Shown piece after piece: positions 25,300-35,225 of a stretch of DNA of 64,000 nucleotides. The stretch is from positions 124,001 to 188,000 of the forward strand of contig CANFHA010000011.1 of the NCBI GenBank assembly GCA_947446645.1. The letters run 5' to 3'. Source of the DNA: Chitinophagaceae bacterium (GTDB lineage: Bacteria > Bacteroidota > Bacteroidia > Chitinophagales > Chitinophagaceae). A program made the translations under genes and the position numbers. Under the pieces are notes generated by a model. The model worked only from the letters and a program-made list of their open reading frames with translations. It did no database searches and was not told where the DNA came from. Position 1 is the first letter of the stretch. Every line of letters begins with the position of its first letter.

Positions 25300-26895
25300 A
25301 TGAGAAAAGTATCTATCCTCCTGCTGTTGGCGGGTTTTGGTCTGCTGGTTTCCTTTAAGGGAGATAAAGGGACGAAGCCGGCTGCCAATGCCACGGCGCG
25401 TATAAAGAATGAGGGCTTCAACAACTCAAAGGTTATGGCAACTTTGTTTGAGCTGACAGATGTGAATGGCCCGCGCCTTACCGGCTCTACCGGCATGAGG
25501 AATGCGGAAAAATGGTGTGCCGCAAAACTAAAAAGCTGGGGGTTGAAAAACGTGAATATAGAGCCATGGGGTGGCTTTGGGAGAGGCTGGGAGATCAATA
25601 AAAGCTATGTGGCCATGACTGCACCATACTACCAGGCGCTGATAGCTGTGCCGCGCGCGTGGACGCCCGGTACCAATGGTATGGTAAGCGGGAATGCTGA
25701 GCTGGTGAAAATAGAAAAGGAAGAAGATATGGCTAAGTACGCAGGTAAGCTAAGGGGAAAGATCATCGTGTTTGCAACAGGGAATACCGGCAACGAAGGC
25801 AAACTCAACTTTACGCCTGATGCCCGCAGGCTCAGTGACTCGGATCTTTTGAAACAAGCACTCGACCCACATCTTGATGAAGAGACCACCAATCTTAATC
25901 CTATGCCCAAAACGCCTGCAGCATCTGGCAGGGCGGCAGCACTGTCGCTCAGGCAAAAGATAGATTCCTTCCTGCTGGCAGAGGGAGCGAGTGCGGTAGT
26001 GAGCGGTGGCAGGGGTACCATGGGCACTGTATTTACATCTAACGGATCATCGCGCGCATGGGAGGCAAGGGCCGTGCTGCCCGAAATGGAAATGGGCAAT
26101 GAACACCTGGGCAGGCTGATAAGGCTGCTGGAGGCAGGTAAAACAGTAGCGCTGGAAATGGATACACGTACTACTTTCCTTACCGCAGATTCTACTGAGA
26201 ATGTGGTAGTGGGCGAGATACCAGGTACAGATACCTTGCTGAAAGATGAACTGGTGATACTTGGTGGCCATATGGACAGCTGGCATGCATCGACCGGTGC
26301 TACTGATAATGGCGCAGGTACAGCAGTGGCCATGGAAGCGATACGCATACTAAAGGCAACGGGCATGAAGCCCCGCCGTACCATAAGGGTGGTACTGTGG
26401 AGCGGAGAGGAGCAGGGTTTGCTGGGCTCAAGGGGCTATGTGAAGAACCATTTTGGAGACAGACTGACGATGAAGCTGAAGCCAGAACATAAGAAGGTGT
26501 CAGCATACTACAACCTGGATAACGGGGCGGGTAAGATACGCGGCATATTTGCGCAAGGTAACTATGAGGCAGAGCCAATTTTTAAGGAATGGCTGCAGCC
26601 GTTTGCTGAGCTTGGTGCAAGCACGGTAACTATTAAAAATACAGGATCTACCGACCATATATCTTTTGACGAGGTAGGTATACCCGGCTTCCAGTTCATA
26701 CAAGATCCGCTGGAGTACGGTACCCGCACACACCACACCAATATGGACTCTTACGACCGGGTGAGTGCAAACGACCTTATGCAGGCATCCGTGATTATGG
26801 CCTCGTTTGTCTATAACACGGCGCAGCGCGATAAAAAGATGCCGCGTAAGCCGCTGCCGAAAGTGGATGCTTCTCCAACGAGTTATTTGAGGTAG
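25300..26895 (+). CDS. M28 family zinc aminopeptidase with PA domain
   Basis: A 531-residue secreted peptidase with an N-terminal signal sequence. A PA-like insert (about 130-280) precedes the M28 catalytic core. Inferred dizinc ligands are H324 (GGHMDSWH), D336 (TDNGAG), E371, D407 (YNLDNGAG) and H479 (RTHHTNMD), with E370 (WSGEEQG) as catalytic base. It should remove N-terminal residues from peptides outside the cytoplasm. There is no T9SS sorting domain, so it is probably periplasmic or outer-membrane associated. Confidence 0.92.
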   Translation: MRKVSILLLLAGFGLLVSFKGDKGTKPAANATARIKNEGFNNSKVMATLFELTDVNGPRLTGSTGMRNAEKWCAAKLKSWGLKNVNIEPWGGFGRGWEINKSYVAMTAPYYQALIAVPRAWTPGTNGMVSGNAELVKIEKEEDMAKYAGKLRGKIIVFATGNTGNEGKLNFTPDARRLSDSDLLKQALDPHLDEETTNLNPMPKTPAASGRAAALSLRQKIDSFLLAEGASAVVSGGRGTMGTVFTSNGSSRAWEARAVLPEMEMGNEHLGRLIRLLEAGKTVALEMDTRTTFLTADSTENVVVGEIPGTDTLLKDELVILGGHMDSWHASTGATDNGAGTAVAMEAIRILKATGMKPRRTIRVVLWSGEEQGLLGSRGYVKNHFGDRLTMKLKPEHKKVSAYYNLDNGAGKIRGIFAQGNYEAEPIFKEWLQPFAELGASTVTIKNTGSTDHISFDEVGIPGFQFIQDPLEYGTRTHHTNMDSYDRVSANDLMQASVIMASFVYNTAQRDKKMPRKPLPKVDASPTSYLR

Positions 26896-26965
26896 GATGT
26901 GGGTGGGAGTTATTGCACTTTTTTTATACTAAGATTGTCCAAATCTAAATTTAGAAACTCCGAGT

Positions 26966-27220
26966 ATGTCGTTTTATTTCGTGATTGTTTTTATAGCTGT
27001 AATAATTTTAGTCATGGTTGGAAAGCGTGCTTACTATGAACTAAAAACCAGACCACAGCAAATTAAGCTTTCAAAGCAATTGTATGATGAGGCGCTAAAA
27101 TCCGGGGATAAAAGAGATGCTTTGGAAAAAGGAAGACTATATTATTCGTGGATGCGAAATGGAGATTTGACCATTTACGACGAGCAGGCAATCTCGAATG
27201 ACCTTTCAACAATGAAATAG
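26966..27220 (+). CDS. Small membrane-anchored hypothetical protein
   Basis: An 84-residue protein with one N-terminal membrane helix (SFYFVIVFIAVIILVMVG) and a charged cytoplasmic or periplasmic tail of about 60 residues with helices (LSKQLYDEALKSGDKRDALE). It is not a recognised family. It lies 70 bases after the M28 gene and may share its transcript. Confidence 0.6.
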   Translation: MSFYFVIVFIAVIILVMVGKRAYYELKTRPQQIKLSKQLYDEALKSGDKRDALEKGRLYYSWMRNGDLTIYDEQAISNDLSTMK

Positions 27221-27248
27221 GGTTTGGCTGAAGACGAATGTCAATTAC

Positions 27249-28100
27249 TTACAACTTCCACCACCGCACATTCTCCAGAGCCGCGGCCTTTCTTGATTTT
27301 GGAGTTTCGGGTCCACCGAAGTTGGCGTCGCGGTAGTTTTGCCAGCCATTGTCCAGGTATTGGTCGGCAGGGCAAAAGCCTCCTGCGCCCACGTCAAGGT
27401 CGCCACTGTAGGGTATACGATAGTCGCCCCAGTTGCAGCGCTTTATGCTATCGCCCTTGTTCAGCTTCCATAAGCCGGCTACCTGGTTGTTGCAGTTGCG
27501 GCCCGACAGATTTTCAAGGTTGTCGTAAAAAATGTGCTGATTGGAATCGAGGTAGAACCTGGTTGTCAGTTTCGCGGTTATTGTGCCGCTGCCATGTGCC
27601 GCGGTGTCTTCTGTAAACTTTATGTCGCAGTAAGCAACACCTTGCCTGAATGGGATTTCGTGTAGTTTGTTGTGGTCATCATGCACTAGCATTTTTACCG
27701 GCTCTTTGCATACCCTGGCTTTCACTACGGTAATGGTACCCTTGAAATTGCGGGCGGTATCTTTTGTTTTTGTCTTGCCGGTTACCTGGTACACATAGTG
27801 GTTGCCGGTGTCCCGTTTCACACTTATATAGTGGATGTAGAAGCGCTGATAGTTTTTGCCAATGAAACCGTAAGGCTCGGGAAATTTTTCTGTTGATGTA
27901 CCGTAGTACATCAGTTTATTGTCCTTGTATGGTTCATTTTCCAGCACCTGCAGGCTGTCGCTTCTCCACAGACTGGTGAGGTCCATCGTCTTCAGCTGCC
28001 GGTAATAGTCGAGGGAATCGGGTGGCGCGCCAAGAGCTATGTTGCTTACAAATAAAAATGCCAGGACAGAAATGGCAAATGCGGATAACCTCATAAACAT
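27249..28100 (-). CDS. Exported protein of unknown function
   Basis: A 283-residue protein with a signal peptide ending near residue 24 (LFVSNIALGAPP). The mature part has many beta-rich segments (NHYVYQVTGKTKTKD, GTITVVKARVCKEPVK, GTITAKLTTRFYLDSNQHIF) and five to six cysteines, including NLSGRNCNNQ and GGFCPADQYL. I do not recognise it. A DUF1684 assignment was considered, but the family's proline/cysteine motifs are absent. It is leftward, upstream of nothing obvious, and 64 bases downstream of zapA. Confidence 0.6.
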   Translation of the reverse strand: MFMRLSAFAISVLAFLFVSNIALGAPPDSLDYYRQLKTMDLTSLWRSDSLQVLENEPYKDNKLMYYGTSTEKFPEPYGFIGKNYQRFYIHYISVKRDTGNHYVYQVTGKTKTKDTARNFKGTITVVKARVCKEPVKMLVHDDHNKLHEIPFRQGVAYCDIKFTEDTAAHGSGTITAKLTTRFYLDSNQHIFYDNLENLSGRNCNNQVAGLWKLNKGDSIKRCNWGDYRIPYSGDLDVGAGGFCPADQYLDNGWQNYRDANFGGPETPKSRKAAALENVRWWKL

Positions 28101-28164
28101 AGTCCTTATGCCGCATTTAGCCTTTTAGTAGTATTCATTGCGCTTGCCTCTTTTAATTGGGCGT

Positions 28165-28461
28165 TCAGGGTTTTAACGGTGCCGATAGCACCTTGTCGAT
28201 CTTTTTTGATAATTTGTTCAGTTCCTCCTGCAGTAACGGATTGTTGAATGATTCAATGGCGCTATCAGAAGCATAGCTGAGCAAGGTCATAGCCATAAAA
28301 TCCTGGTCATCCTTGCCGGCATAGTGCGACCTCATCTCGTTCACTTTTACATCAGCAAGCCTTACCGCCTTTCGCACCGCCGACTCTTCCTCAGGCCTTA
28401 TGCGGAGGCGGTAACTGCGACCGGCAAGCCATATGGTTATTGATAAAAGTTCGTCTTCCAT
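28165..28461 (-). CDS. zapA: Cell-division protein ZapA
   Basis: A 98-residue ZapA homologue. Its family stabilises FtsZ filaments at mid-cell. Seen are the beta-hairpin N-terminal domain with ITIWLAGRSYRLRI and the C-terminal coiled-coil helix ending LSKKIDKVLSAPL. Length is typical. It precedes lspA on the same strand by about 76 bases, so the two may be cotranscribed. Confidence 0.85.
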   Translation of the reverse strand: MEDELLSITIWLAGRSYRLRIRPEEESAVRKAVRLADVKVNEMRSHYAGKDDQDFMAMTLLSYASDSAIESFNNPLLQEELNKLSKKIDKVLSAPLKP

Positions 28462-28537
28462 GAATTATACATTAGCAGGCGCATCAGTGCCTTGGGAACA
28501 CAATATACAATTATTTGTTTTGAAAGATACAGCTATG

Positions 28538-29263
28538 CTATTGACTATCAGGCACTGTCTGTGCAGGGTCTGTATTCCGGGCCGCTTCAATGGCCATTGC
28601 CGGCTTATGAATAAGGCGCTTCTGAAAGAATACCAACGTGAGCACGCCAATGGAGATAGCTGCATCGGCAACATTGAAAACAGGCTCAAAAAACGTAAAG
28701 TTCTTTCCGCCCATAAATGGTATCCAACCCGGAAGCCGAGTCTCCAGCAGCGGGAAATAAAGCATATCCACCACCTTGCCCTGCAAAAATTTACCATAGC
28801 CCTGTCCGAACTTTGTAAAGTGTGCCACAGCTACCTGGTTGTGGTTTTGCAGCATGTTGCGCATACTATCATAGTTACCGGAAAAACAGGAGTAAGGACT
28901 ATCCGTAAAAATGAGGCCGTAGAACAAGCTATCCAGCAGGTTGCCCAGGGCACCTGCCAGTATCAGGGCGCCACATATTATTACGCCCTTGCCATATCCC
29001 TTGGTTACAAGCCTGCGCAGCAGATAAAACCCGAATACAACCGCTACCAGCCGGAAAGACGAAAGCAGTAGCTTACCCGCCACCGACTCACTAAGCTTCA
29101 TGCCATAGGCCATACCTTCATTCTCAATAAAGTGCAACCGGAACCAGCTTCCCATGATCTTAACATCATCTCCGTTCACGAAATGAGTCTTCACGTAAAC
29201 TTTCACTAGCTGATCGGCAAGAATGACGAGCAGAACGATAAATATGGCATTACGGTACTTCAA
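28538..29263 (-). CDS. lspA: Lipoprotein signal peptidase II
   Basis: A 241-residue aspartic peptidase that removes signal peptides from prolipoproteins in the inner membrane. The catalytic pair is D111 in GNLLDSLFYG and D200 in FNVADAAISIG. The core has four helices. It is longer than the ~160 residues of E. coli, through a polar segment between about 117 and 165 and a C-terminal tail; similar growth occurs in other Bacteroidota. It probably processes lipoproteins predicted here, such as GldJ, the HlyD adaptor and the Omp28-like protein. Confidence 0.94.
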   Translation of the reverse strand: MKYRNAIFIVLLVILADQLVKVYVKTHFVNGDDVKIMGSWFRLHFIENEGMAYGMKLSESVAGKLLLSSFRLVAVVFGFYLLRRLVTKGYGKGVIICGALILAGALGNLLDSLFYGLIFTDSPYSCFSGNYDSMRNMLQNHNQVAVAHFTKFGQGYGKFLQGKVVDMLYFPLLETRLPGWIPFMGGKNFTFFEPVFNVADAAISIGVLTLVFFQKRLIHKPAMAIEAARNTDPAQTVPDSQ

Positions 29264-29377
29264 AACCTGTGAAAATTTTTATTGTGGCAAATATAGTATA
29301 CTACAAACAGAGAACAGCAGTGGAAAAGGCCTTTCGGTAAAAGATAACAGTTTATTGCAAAGTATGCGGCCGGGCAA

Positions 29378-30382
29378 CTACAAACTACCGGCAGACTGCT
29401 CATAAATAGTCTGCAGCAAGGTCTGGCCTACGGCTTTGAGCGTGCCCTTGTCTATAATAGCCATTACATCTGCATGTGTATGCCAGTGAGGCGCAAACGG
29501 ATTTTCAGGGTCAGTAGTGAGGTTTATGATATCTATTGTTTTAATGCCGGCTATTTTATTCACGGGCAAGTGGTCATCCGTAATAGGCGCAGCCTGTGCA
29601 TAGGGGAAGAAAGAAGAATAGCCCGCGTTGGCAGCGGCCTGCCACACCTTTTGCTGCACGTCTCCGGCATATTGGGTAGAAAAATTCTCCATAGGGAACT
29701 GGGCACCATGAGCACCCACCATATCCAGTAATATGCCAAACTTAGCTTTGTAACCGGCCACGTGTGGGTGTGCAGCCCAGTATTGTGTGCCCAGGCAATA
29801 GGAGTCTTCACCCCATTCACTCTTGCCATAGTCCTCTACGTCGGTAAACAGAATGTCTATACCCAGGGTAGAGGGCAGGCCATGAGCTTTTAGCTGCCTG
29901 GCTACCTCCAGCAGCACACCTACGCCGCTGCCACCATCATCGGCTGCCAGCAAGGGCTTATCCTTGTCTTTTGTGTCCTGGTCGGCCCAGGGCCTGCTGT
30001 CCCAGTGTGTAAGAAAGAGTATACGCTGTGCCGCGCCGGGATTAATAACACCTACAAGATTGATACAGGGCATTGTTTTGCCATCGCCACCTTTTACTTT
30101 GATCTCCTGCCGGTACACAGTATCACAAGACTTTTTCAGCATTGTTTCCATCCATGCTGCGCACTTCGTTTGTGCCGCAGAGCCGGGAAGGCGTGGCCCA
30201 AGTGCCACTTGTCTGCCAACATAGTCATAAGCACTATCTGCTTCAAATGACGGAACATTCAGCGGTTTTGCAGCTTCAGCCGTTTTCGGCTTTTCCTGCT
30301 CTGAAGTATGGTCATTGCTGCCACAGGATGCTGTAACCACGATAATCGCAAACGCAATAACTGGAATTCTAAAAAGCTTCAT
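29378..30382 (-). CDS. M28 peptidase / glutaminyl-cyclase-like lipoprotein
   Basis: A 334-residue lipoprotein with lipobox VVTASC. The M28 core has THWDSRPWAD, AADDGGSGVGVLLEVARQL, FTDVEDYGKSEWG and late HTHAD. This arrangement, with THWDSRP and DDGGSG, is the style of secreted glutaminyl-peptide cyclotransferases (QPCT-like), which form N-terminal pyroglutamate, as well as of some aminopeptidases. In Bacteroidota, QC is envelope-associated and cyclises N-terminal Gln exposed by signal peptidase. I give no firm choice between the two activities. Confidence 0.82.
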   Translation of the reverse strand: MKLFRIPVIAFAIIVVTASCGSNDHTSEQEKPKTAEAAKPLNVPSFEADSAYDYVGRQVALGPRLPGSAAQTKCAAWMETMLKKSCDTVYRQEIKVKGGDGKTMPCINLVGVINPGAAQRILFLTHWDSRPWADQDTKDKDKPLLAADDGGSGVGVLLEVARQLKAHGLPSTLGIDILFTDVEDYGKSEWGEDSYCLGTQYWAAHPHVAGYKAKFGILLDMVGAHGAQFPMENFSTQYAGDVQQKVWQAAANAGYSSFFPYAQAAPITDDHLPVNKIAGIKTIDIINLTTDPENPFAPHWHTHADVMAIIDKGTLKAVGQTLLQTIYEQSAGSL

Positions 30383-30447
30383 TACTTATGACTTATTAAT
30401 AAAAAGGTATTGCCGGATGCGGATAAAAGTTGTTAATAGCGATAACC

Positions 30448-31368
30448 CTAAGGGCCCATCAATTTGGTTTGCTGCGACTGCAGTACCTGGAAGTCTGCGT
30501 TGCCGTTTGAGGGGCGATGCACGAAAGCGATCACCCTGCAATGGCTCGTATTTACACTTCCCTTTCTATGGGCAGTGGGAACTGTGTAATTGTAAACACG
30601 CTGCACGAAACGGCCCGCCTCTTTGGTGGCGATAGTATCGAGTAGCGGATCACCAAATGGAAGCGGGGTAACGTAACTTACGAGCACATCTTTAAAAACA
30701 TAGGCTGTATCGACAATACCAAAGGGCTTTTCCTGGTAATCTATAATGCTGTCTTCCACAATTGCTACAGACAGGTTTTGCAGAGAGGCCGTACGGTACA
30801 GATAAGTGACTTTGGCCGTAATAGTAGCTATGCCGCTGGCATAAGTACTTGAAATATCCAGATTTATTGAGTCCGCAATAGTTAATCGGGAGGATATCAA
30901 ACCACTCCATGCACTGGCACCGAGCCAGGTAGTGGTGCCTGGGGAAACAGGCACGCGGTCCACACCGCCGCCAGGCAGGTTGCCGTAACTGGTAGTCTGG
31001 TTGGTGGTATAAATGGTGCTGAGCGTAATTGCAGATGCATCCGCACTTCTCAGATCGAATGCTGCTCCTTCAGGAGGTAAGTGTATGGGGCTATTTGACG
31101 TATCGTAAATAGAGATCACGTTAAGCCTGCCCGGATTTGCATCGCCCAGCTGATCCAGCTGGGTATGGGCAGCGGGGCAGTTAGAACAGCCCTCTCCGGT
31201 GAACTCCTCAATCAATACATTGTGAGGCTGCGCTGCGGGTATAGCAGACAACACATATGTGGTATCACTAACGTGCTGACTTCCAAAGTTTATTACGGGT
31301 GGAACTTCTTTACAACTCTGAAAAAATAAAGCCACACCACACGAGATGGTTATAAGTATCTTTTTCAT
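30448..31368 (-). CDS. Omp28-related outer-membrane lipoprotein
   Basis: A 306-residue lipoprotein (lipobox LFFQSC). A thioredoxin-like domain follows with the CxxC pair in FTGEGCSNCPAAHTQL, the hallmark of the Omp28 family, and a beta-rich C-terminal part. It is a surface or periplasmic antigen in relatives; function is not established. No sorting domain is present. Its own promoter region is upstream; rbfA diverges from it. Confidence 0.83.
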   Translation of the reverse strand: MKKILITISCGVALFFQSCKEVPPVINFGSQHVSDTTYVLSAIPAAQPHNVLIEEFTGEGCSNCPAAHTQLDQLGDANPGRLNVISIYDTSNSPIHLPPEGAAFDLRSADASAITLSTIYTTNQTTSYGNLPGGGVDRVPVSPGTTTWLGASAWSGLISSRLTIADSINLDISSTYASGIATITAKVTYLYRTASLQNLSVAIVEDSIIDYQEKPFGIVDTAYVFKDVLVSYVTPLPFGDPLLDTIATKEAGRFVQRVYNYTVPTAHRKGSVNTSHCRVIAFVHRPSNGNADFQVLQSQQTKLMGP

Positions 31369-31518
31369 TTTATTGGATAAACCACGAATTTAGTAAATAT
31401 TGACCAAAAGAAGGATATTACCAGCCATGGGTGTTATACCGGAACTGATATTCGCTTCCGGCATGTGCTGAAGGACAAAGCGATTATAATTCATAACTTT
31501 AGCAACTAATAAAAGAAC

Positions 31519-31905
31519 ATGGAAGAGAATAAACGACAGAAGCAGGTAGGCCAGCTGATAATGGAAGAACTCAGTGACATCTTTCAGCGTGAAGGGATAA
31601 ATATTGTGGATGGCGGCATGGTATCCATAAGTAAGGTAATGGTTACACCCGACCTGCTTGAAGCGCGTGTTTATCTCAGCTTTTTCCAGGTGAAGAATCC
31701 ATCCGCATTGCTGCATAAGATAAAAGAACGTGGCAAAGAGTGGCGCAACCTGCTGGGGCAGCGGGTGAAGAACCAGCTGCGCCGGGTGCCGGATGTGCAT
31801 TTTTTCTCAGACGACACTATGGACCACATTTTCAAAATGGAAGAGATTTTTGAACAGCTGAAAAAGGATAGAGAAAAAAACGCCCCACCTTCCGATAACA
31901 GTTAA
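31519..31905 (+). CDS. rbfA: Ribosome-binding factor A
   Basis: A 128-residue RbfA homologue that binds the 30S subunit during late maturation and cold adaptation. The KH-like core carries KRQKQVGQLIMEELSDIF, KVMVTPDLLEARVYLSFF and the helix RRVPDVHFFSDDTMDHIFKM. Its stop overlaps the ATG of the next permease gene (TAATG), so the two are translationally coupled. Confidence 0.92.
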   Translation: MEENKRQKQVGQLIMEELSDIFQREGINIVDGGMVSISKVMVTPDLLEARVYLSFFQVKNPSALLHKIKERGKEWRNLLGQRVKNQLRRVPDVHFFSDDTMDHIFKMEEIFEQLKKDREKNAPPSDNS

Positions 31906-33143
31906 TGAACCGCACGCTCATATGGCAACTGGCAATAAGGTACCTGCGCGGTAAACGCTCGGCCAATGCTGTGCCTGTGCTCTCGCGCATAAGCATGGTA
32001 GCTATTGCAGTGGGTGCTGCGGCCATGGTCATTATCTTCTCTGTATTCAACGGCCTCGAATCCTTAGTGAAGAATACCTATAAGGCATTTTACCCGCCTG
32101 TAAGGATAAGTATAGCCCGTGGAAAATTCTTTGACGCTGATTCTGCAAAGATCAATGCTATAAAGCGCCTGGACGTTGTAAAATGCCTGAGCATGGTGAT
32201 AGAGGATAATGCGCTGGCTATGGATGAAAATGACAAAGAACAAAAGGTAATTACACTAAAAGGCGTTGACAAGAACTACTTTTTAGTAAACGATATAAGA
32301 ACCTATATAGTACATGGGGAAGATTCTGTTTCCACCGGCCATCCCTATACTGCCATTGTGGGCGGACGGATAGTGAACGAACTGGGCGTAGATGTAAACT
32401 ACATATACAGTAAGATAAAGCTGATCTACCTAAACCCTGCGGTAACCAATCCGGAAGCCGACCCCACATCGGCAATACAGGAACTGGCCATACATCCCGC
32501 CGGCATATTCAAAGTAGAGGACGATTTTGACTCAAAATATGTGCTGGCACCGCTGCCGCTGGTGCAAAAGCTTTTCATGCAGGAGCACAAATACTCGTCA
32601 ATAGAAATAAGCGCTGAACCAGAGGATGTGCCGCGCCTGAAAAAGGAACTGCAGGCGATGTTCGGCAGTGCGTACAAGGTGGAGAACCGCTATGAACAAA
32701 ACAGGACCATGTATGCAGTAATGGGCAGCGAAAAATGGGCGATACGGGCCATCCTATTGCTGGTGCTGCTTATCGCTTCATTCAATATGGTGGGCGCACT
32801 GGCGCTGCTGGTAATGGAGAAAAGGCAGGACATAGCCATACTTAAGGCAATGGGCGCTGAAATAAATACGATACGCAGCATCTTCCTGCTCGAAGGGTTG
32901 TTGTGGTCGCTTACCGGTGGCATATCCGGCATGCTCATAGGTACGCTCATCTGCGTTGCCCAGCAACAGTTTGGCCTGATACCTATGCGTGGCACCTTCC
33001 TGGTAGAAAACTTTCCGGTAGAGATCCAGGTACCTGATCTGTTGCTCGTCGCGGGTATTATCCTTACAGTGGGGCTACTTGCGGCCTGGTACCCTGCTAT
33101 ACGCGCTACGAAAACGCTGGACCCTACACTGAAGAGTGCGTAG
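31905..33143 (+). CDS. LolC/LolE-type ABC permease
   Basis: A 412-residue permease with an N-terminal helix, a periplasmic MacB_PCD-like domain and three C-terminal helices. The FtsX-domain motif LLVMEKRQDIAILKAMGAE and the start TLIWQLAIRYLRGKR are typical of LolC/E, which extract outer-membrane lipoproteins from the inner membrane. No LolD is adjacent; the ATPase at 11051 belongs to an efflux operon. It overlaps the rbfA stop by one base. Confidence 0.85.
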   Translation: MNRTLIWQLAIRYLRGKRSANAVPVLSRISMVAIAVGAAAMVIIFSVFNGLESLVKNTYKAFYPPVRISIARGKFFDADSAKINAIKRLDVVKCLSMVIEDNALAMDENDKEQKVITLKGVDKNYFLVNDIRTYIVHGEDSVSTGHPYTAIVGGRIVNELGVDVNYIYSKIKLIYLNPAVTNPEADPTSAIQELAIHPAGIFKVEDDFDSKYVLAPLPLVQKLFMQEHKYSSIEISAEPEDVPRLKKELQAMFGSAYKVENRYEQNRTMYAVMGSEKWAIRAILLLVLLIASFNMVGALALLVMEKRQDIAILKAMGAEINTIRSIFLLEGLLWSLTGGISGMLIGTLICVAQQQFGLIPMRGTFLVENFPVEIQVPDLLLVAGIILTVGLLAAWYPAIRATKTLDPTLKSA

Positions 33144-33294
33144 TCTGCCATGCCGGCATTAACGGAATGATTAGTTCATACAGCAATCTATCGCAGCATT
33201 GTTCATATGACAAATATCAGGTTCCGCTTTATCTTTACTTTTTATCTTTAATTGTCTTCCAATTTCAGAACAACTAAAGCCAAACTCATTTGCA

Positions 33295-35208
33295 ATGCCA
33301 TATCCTTTCCAAATAACATCTTACGATCAATACAAAGAAACGTACAAACATAGCGTTGAGCAGCCGGATGAATTCTGGGGCGGCGTTGCGGAGAATTTTA
33401 CGTGGCGGAAAAAATGGGATAAGGTGCTGGAGTGGGACTTCAGAAAGCCGGATATAAAGTGGTTCATAAACGGAAAGCTGAACATAACGGAGAACTGCCT
33501 GGACAGGCACCTGGCACAGGCCGGTGACAGGCCCGCGCTTATATGGGAACCTAACAGCAAGGAAGAGGCGCACCGCGTTATAACATACAAAGAGCTGCAC
33601 ACCAGTGTGTGCACTTTTGCACAGGTGCTGAAAAACAATGGTGTAAAAAAAGGAGACCGCGTATGCCTGTACATGGGCATGGTGCCGGAGCTGCCGATAG
33701 CCATGCTGGCCTGCGCGCGCATAGGTGCCATTCACTCCGTTATCTTCGGCGGGTTCAGCGCACAAAGCATATCAGACCGCCTGCAGGATGCGCAGGCGGA
33801 ATTTATTATTACCGGTGATGGGGCATACCGGGGCGGCAAAGACATACCCCTGAAAAGCACTATTGATGATGCGCTGGTTAGCTGTCCGTTTGTAAAAAAG
33901 GTGATCGTATACCTGCGTACGCACACACCCATAAGCATGATAAAGGGCAGAGATGTATGGTGGGACGATGAGATAAAAAAGGTAACTGCGCATGGCAATA
34001 TAAGTACCGAAGCCGAGGAGATGGATGCTGAGGATCCGCTGTTCATTCTGTATACCTCCGGCTCTACCGGCAAGCCGAAGGGCGTTGTTCACACCTCGGC
34101 AGGTTACATGGTGTATACTACTTACACCTTTGTGAATATTTTCCAGTACCAGCCGGGGGACGTGCATTTCTGCACTGCCGACATAGGCTGGATAACCGGG
34201 CATACCTACATTGTGTATAGCGTGCTCTGCGCAGGCGGCACATCGCTTATGTATGAAGGGCTGCCTACCTGGCCTGATGCCGGCAGAATGTGGGACATAG
34301 TAGACAAGCACAAAGTAAACATACTCTATACAGCCCCCACGGCCATTCGCAGCCTTATGGCCTATGGCCTGGCGCCGCTGGAAGGTAAAGACCTGAGCAG
34401 CCTGAAAATACTGGGGACAGTGGGGGAGCCTATTAACGAGGAAGCCTGGCACTGGTATGATGTGCACATAGGTAAAAAGCGCTGCCCGATAGTAGACACC
34501 TGGTGGCAGACTGAGACCGGCGCTACACTTATATCTAACCTGGCTGGTGTAACGCCGGCAAAGCCCAGCTATGCCACCTTGCCGCTGCCGGGCATACAGC
34601 CGGTGCTGGTAGATGAGCAAGGCAAAGAAATAACCGGCAATGATGTGAGCGGTAACCTTTGTATCCGCTTCCCCTGGCCGTCTATTATACGCACCACCTA
34701 TGGCGACCATGAGCGGTGCCGCACCAACTATTTTGCCACGTATGATAATATGTACTTTACCGGTGATGGGTGCTATAGAGACGAGAATGGATTTTACCGT
34801 ATTACCGGCCGTGTGGATGATGTGCTGAACGTTAGCGGCCACCGCATAGGCACTGCAGAAGTAGAGAACGCTATAAATATGCATACAGGAGTGCTGGAAA
34901 GCGCTGTGGTAGGCTATCCTCATGACCTAAAGGGGCAAGGTATCTACGCCTACGTGATCATGGAGGCAGACCCGGAAGATGCAAAGCTGACGCAGTCAGA
35001 TATATTGCAAACGGTGACGCGCGTGATCGGCCCTATTGCCCGACCGGATAAAATTCAATTTGTAAAAGGGCTGCCTAAAACCCGCAGCGGCAAGATAATG
35101 CGTCGCATACTCCGGAAGATCGCGGAAGGAGAAATCAACAATCTCGGCGACACATCGACCCTGCTCGACCCGGGAATAGTGAACGAGATAAAGGAAGGCC
35201 GAATTTAA
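33295..35208 (+). CDS. acs: Acetyl-CoA synthetase
   Basis: A 637-residue AMP-forming acetate-CoA ligase of the ANL superfamily. It makes acetyl-CoA from acetate in the cytoplasm. Seen are the nucleotide-binding loop YTSGSTGKPKGVVH, TWWQTETGA, and the C-terminal RSGKIMRRIL with the lysine usually acetylated to switch the enzyme off. Length is typical (about 640). The next genes follow closely (17 and 11 bases), but their functions are not clearly linked. Confidence 0.95.
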   Translation: MPYPFQITSYDQYKETYKHSVEQPDEFWGGVAENFTWRKKWDKVLEWDFRKPDIKWFINGKLNITENCLDRHLAQAGDRPALIWEPNSKEEAHRVITYKELHTSVCTFAQVLKNNGVKKGDRVCLYMGMVPELPIAMLACARIGAIHSVIFGGFSAQSISDRLQDAQAEFIITGDGAYRGGKDIPLKSTIDDALVSCPFVKKVIVYLRTHTPISMIKGRDVWWDDEIKKVTAHGNISTEAEEMDAEDPLFILYTSGSTGKPKGVVHTSAGYMVYTTYTFVNIFQYQPGDVHFCTADIGWITGHTYIVYSVLCAGGTSLMYEGLPTWPDAGRMWDIVDKHKVNILYTAPTAIRSLMAYGLAPLEGKDLSSLKILGTVGEPINEEAWHWYDVHIGKKRCPIVDTWWQTETGATLISNLAGVTPAKPSYATLPLPGIQPVLVDEQGKEITGNDVSGNLCIRFPWPSIIRTTYGDHERCRTNYFATYDNMYFTGDGCYRDENGFYRITGRVDDVLNVSGHRIGTAEVENAINMHTGVLESAVVGYPHDLKGQGIYAYVIMEADPEDAKLTQSDILQTVTRVIGPIARPDKIQFVKGLPKTRSGKIMRRILRKIAEGEINNLGDTSTLLDPGIVNEIKEGRI

Positions 35209-35225
35209 CAACTAAAAATATTGAG

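Noticed and set aside
27224-27616. 130-codon + strand frame within the unknown exported gene
   Set aside because: Antisense to the 27249-28100 gene and rich in Arg/Cys, a typical shadow composition.
33772-34923. 383-codon open frame antisense to acs
   Set aside because: Shadow of the acetyl-CoA synthetase reading frame; no signal peptide, motif or promoter.
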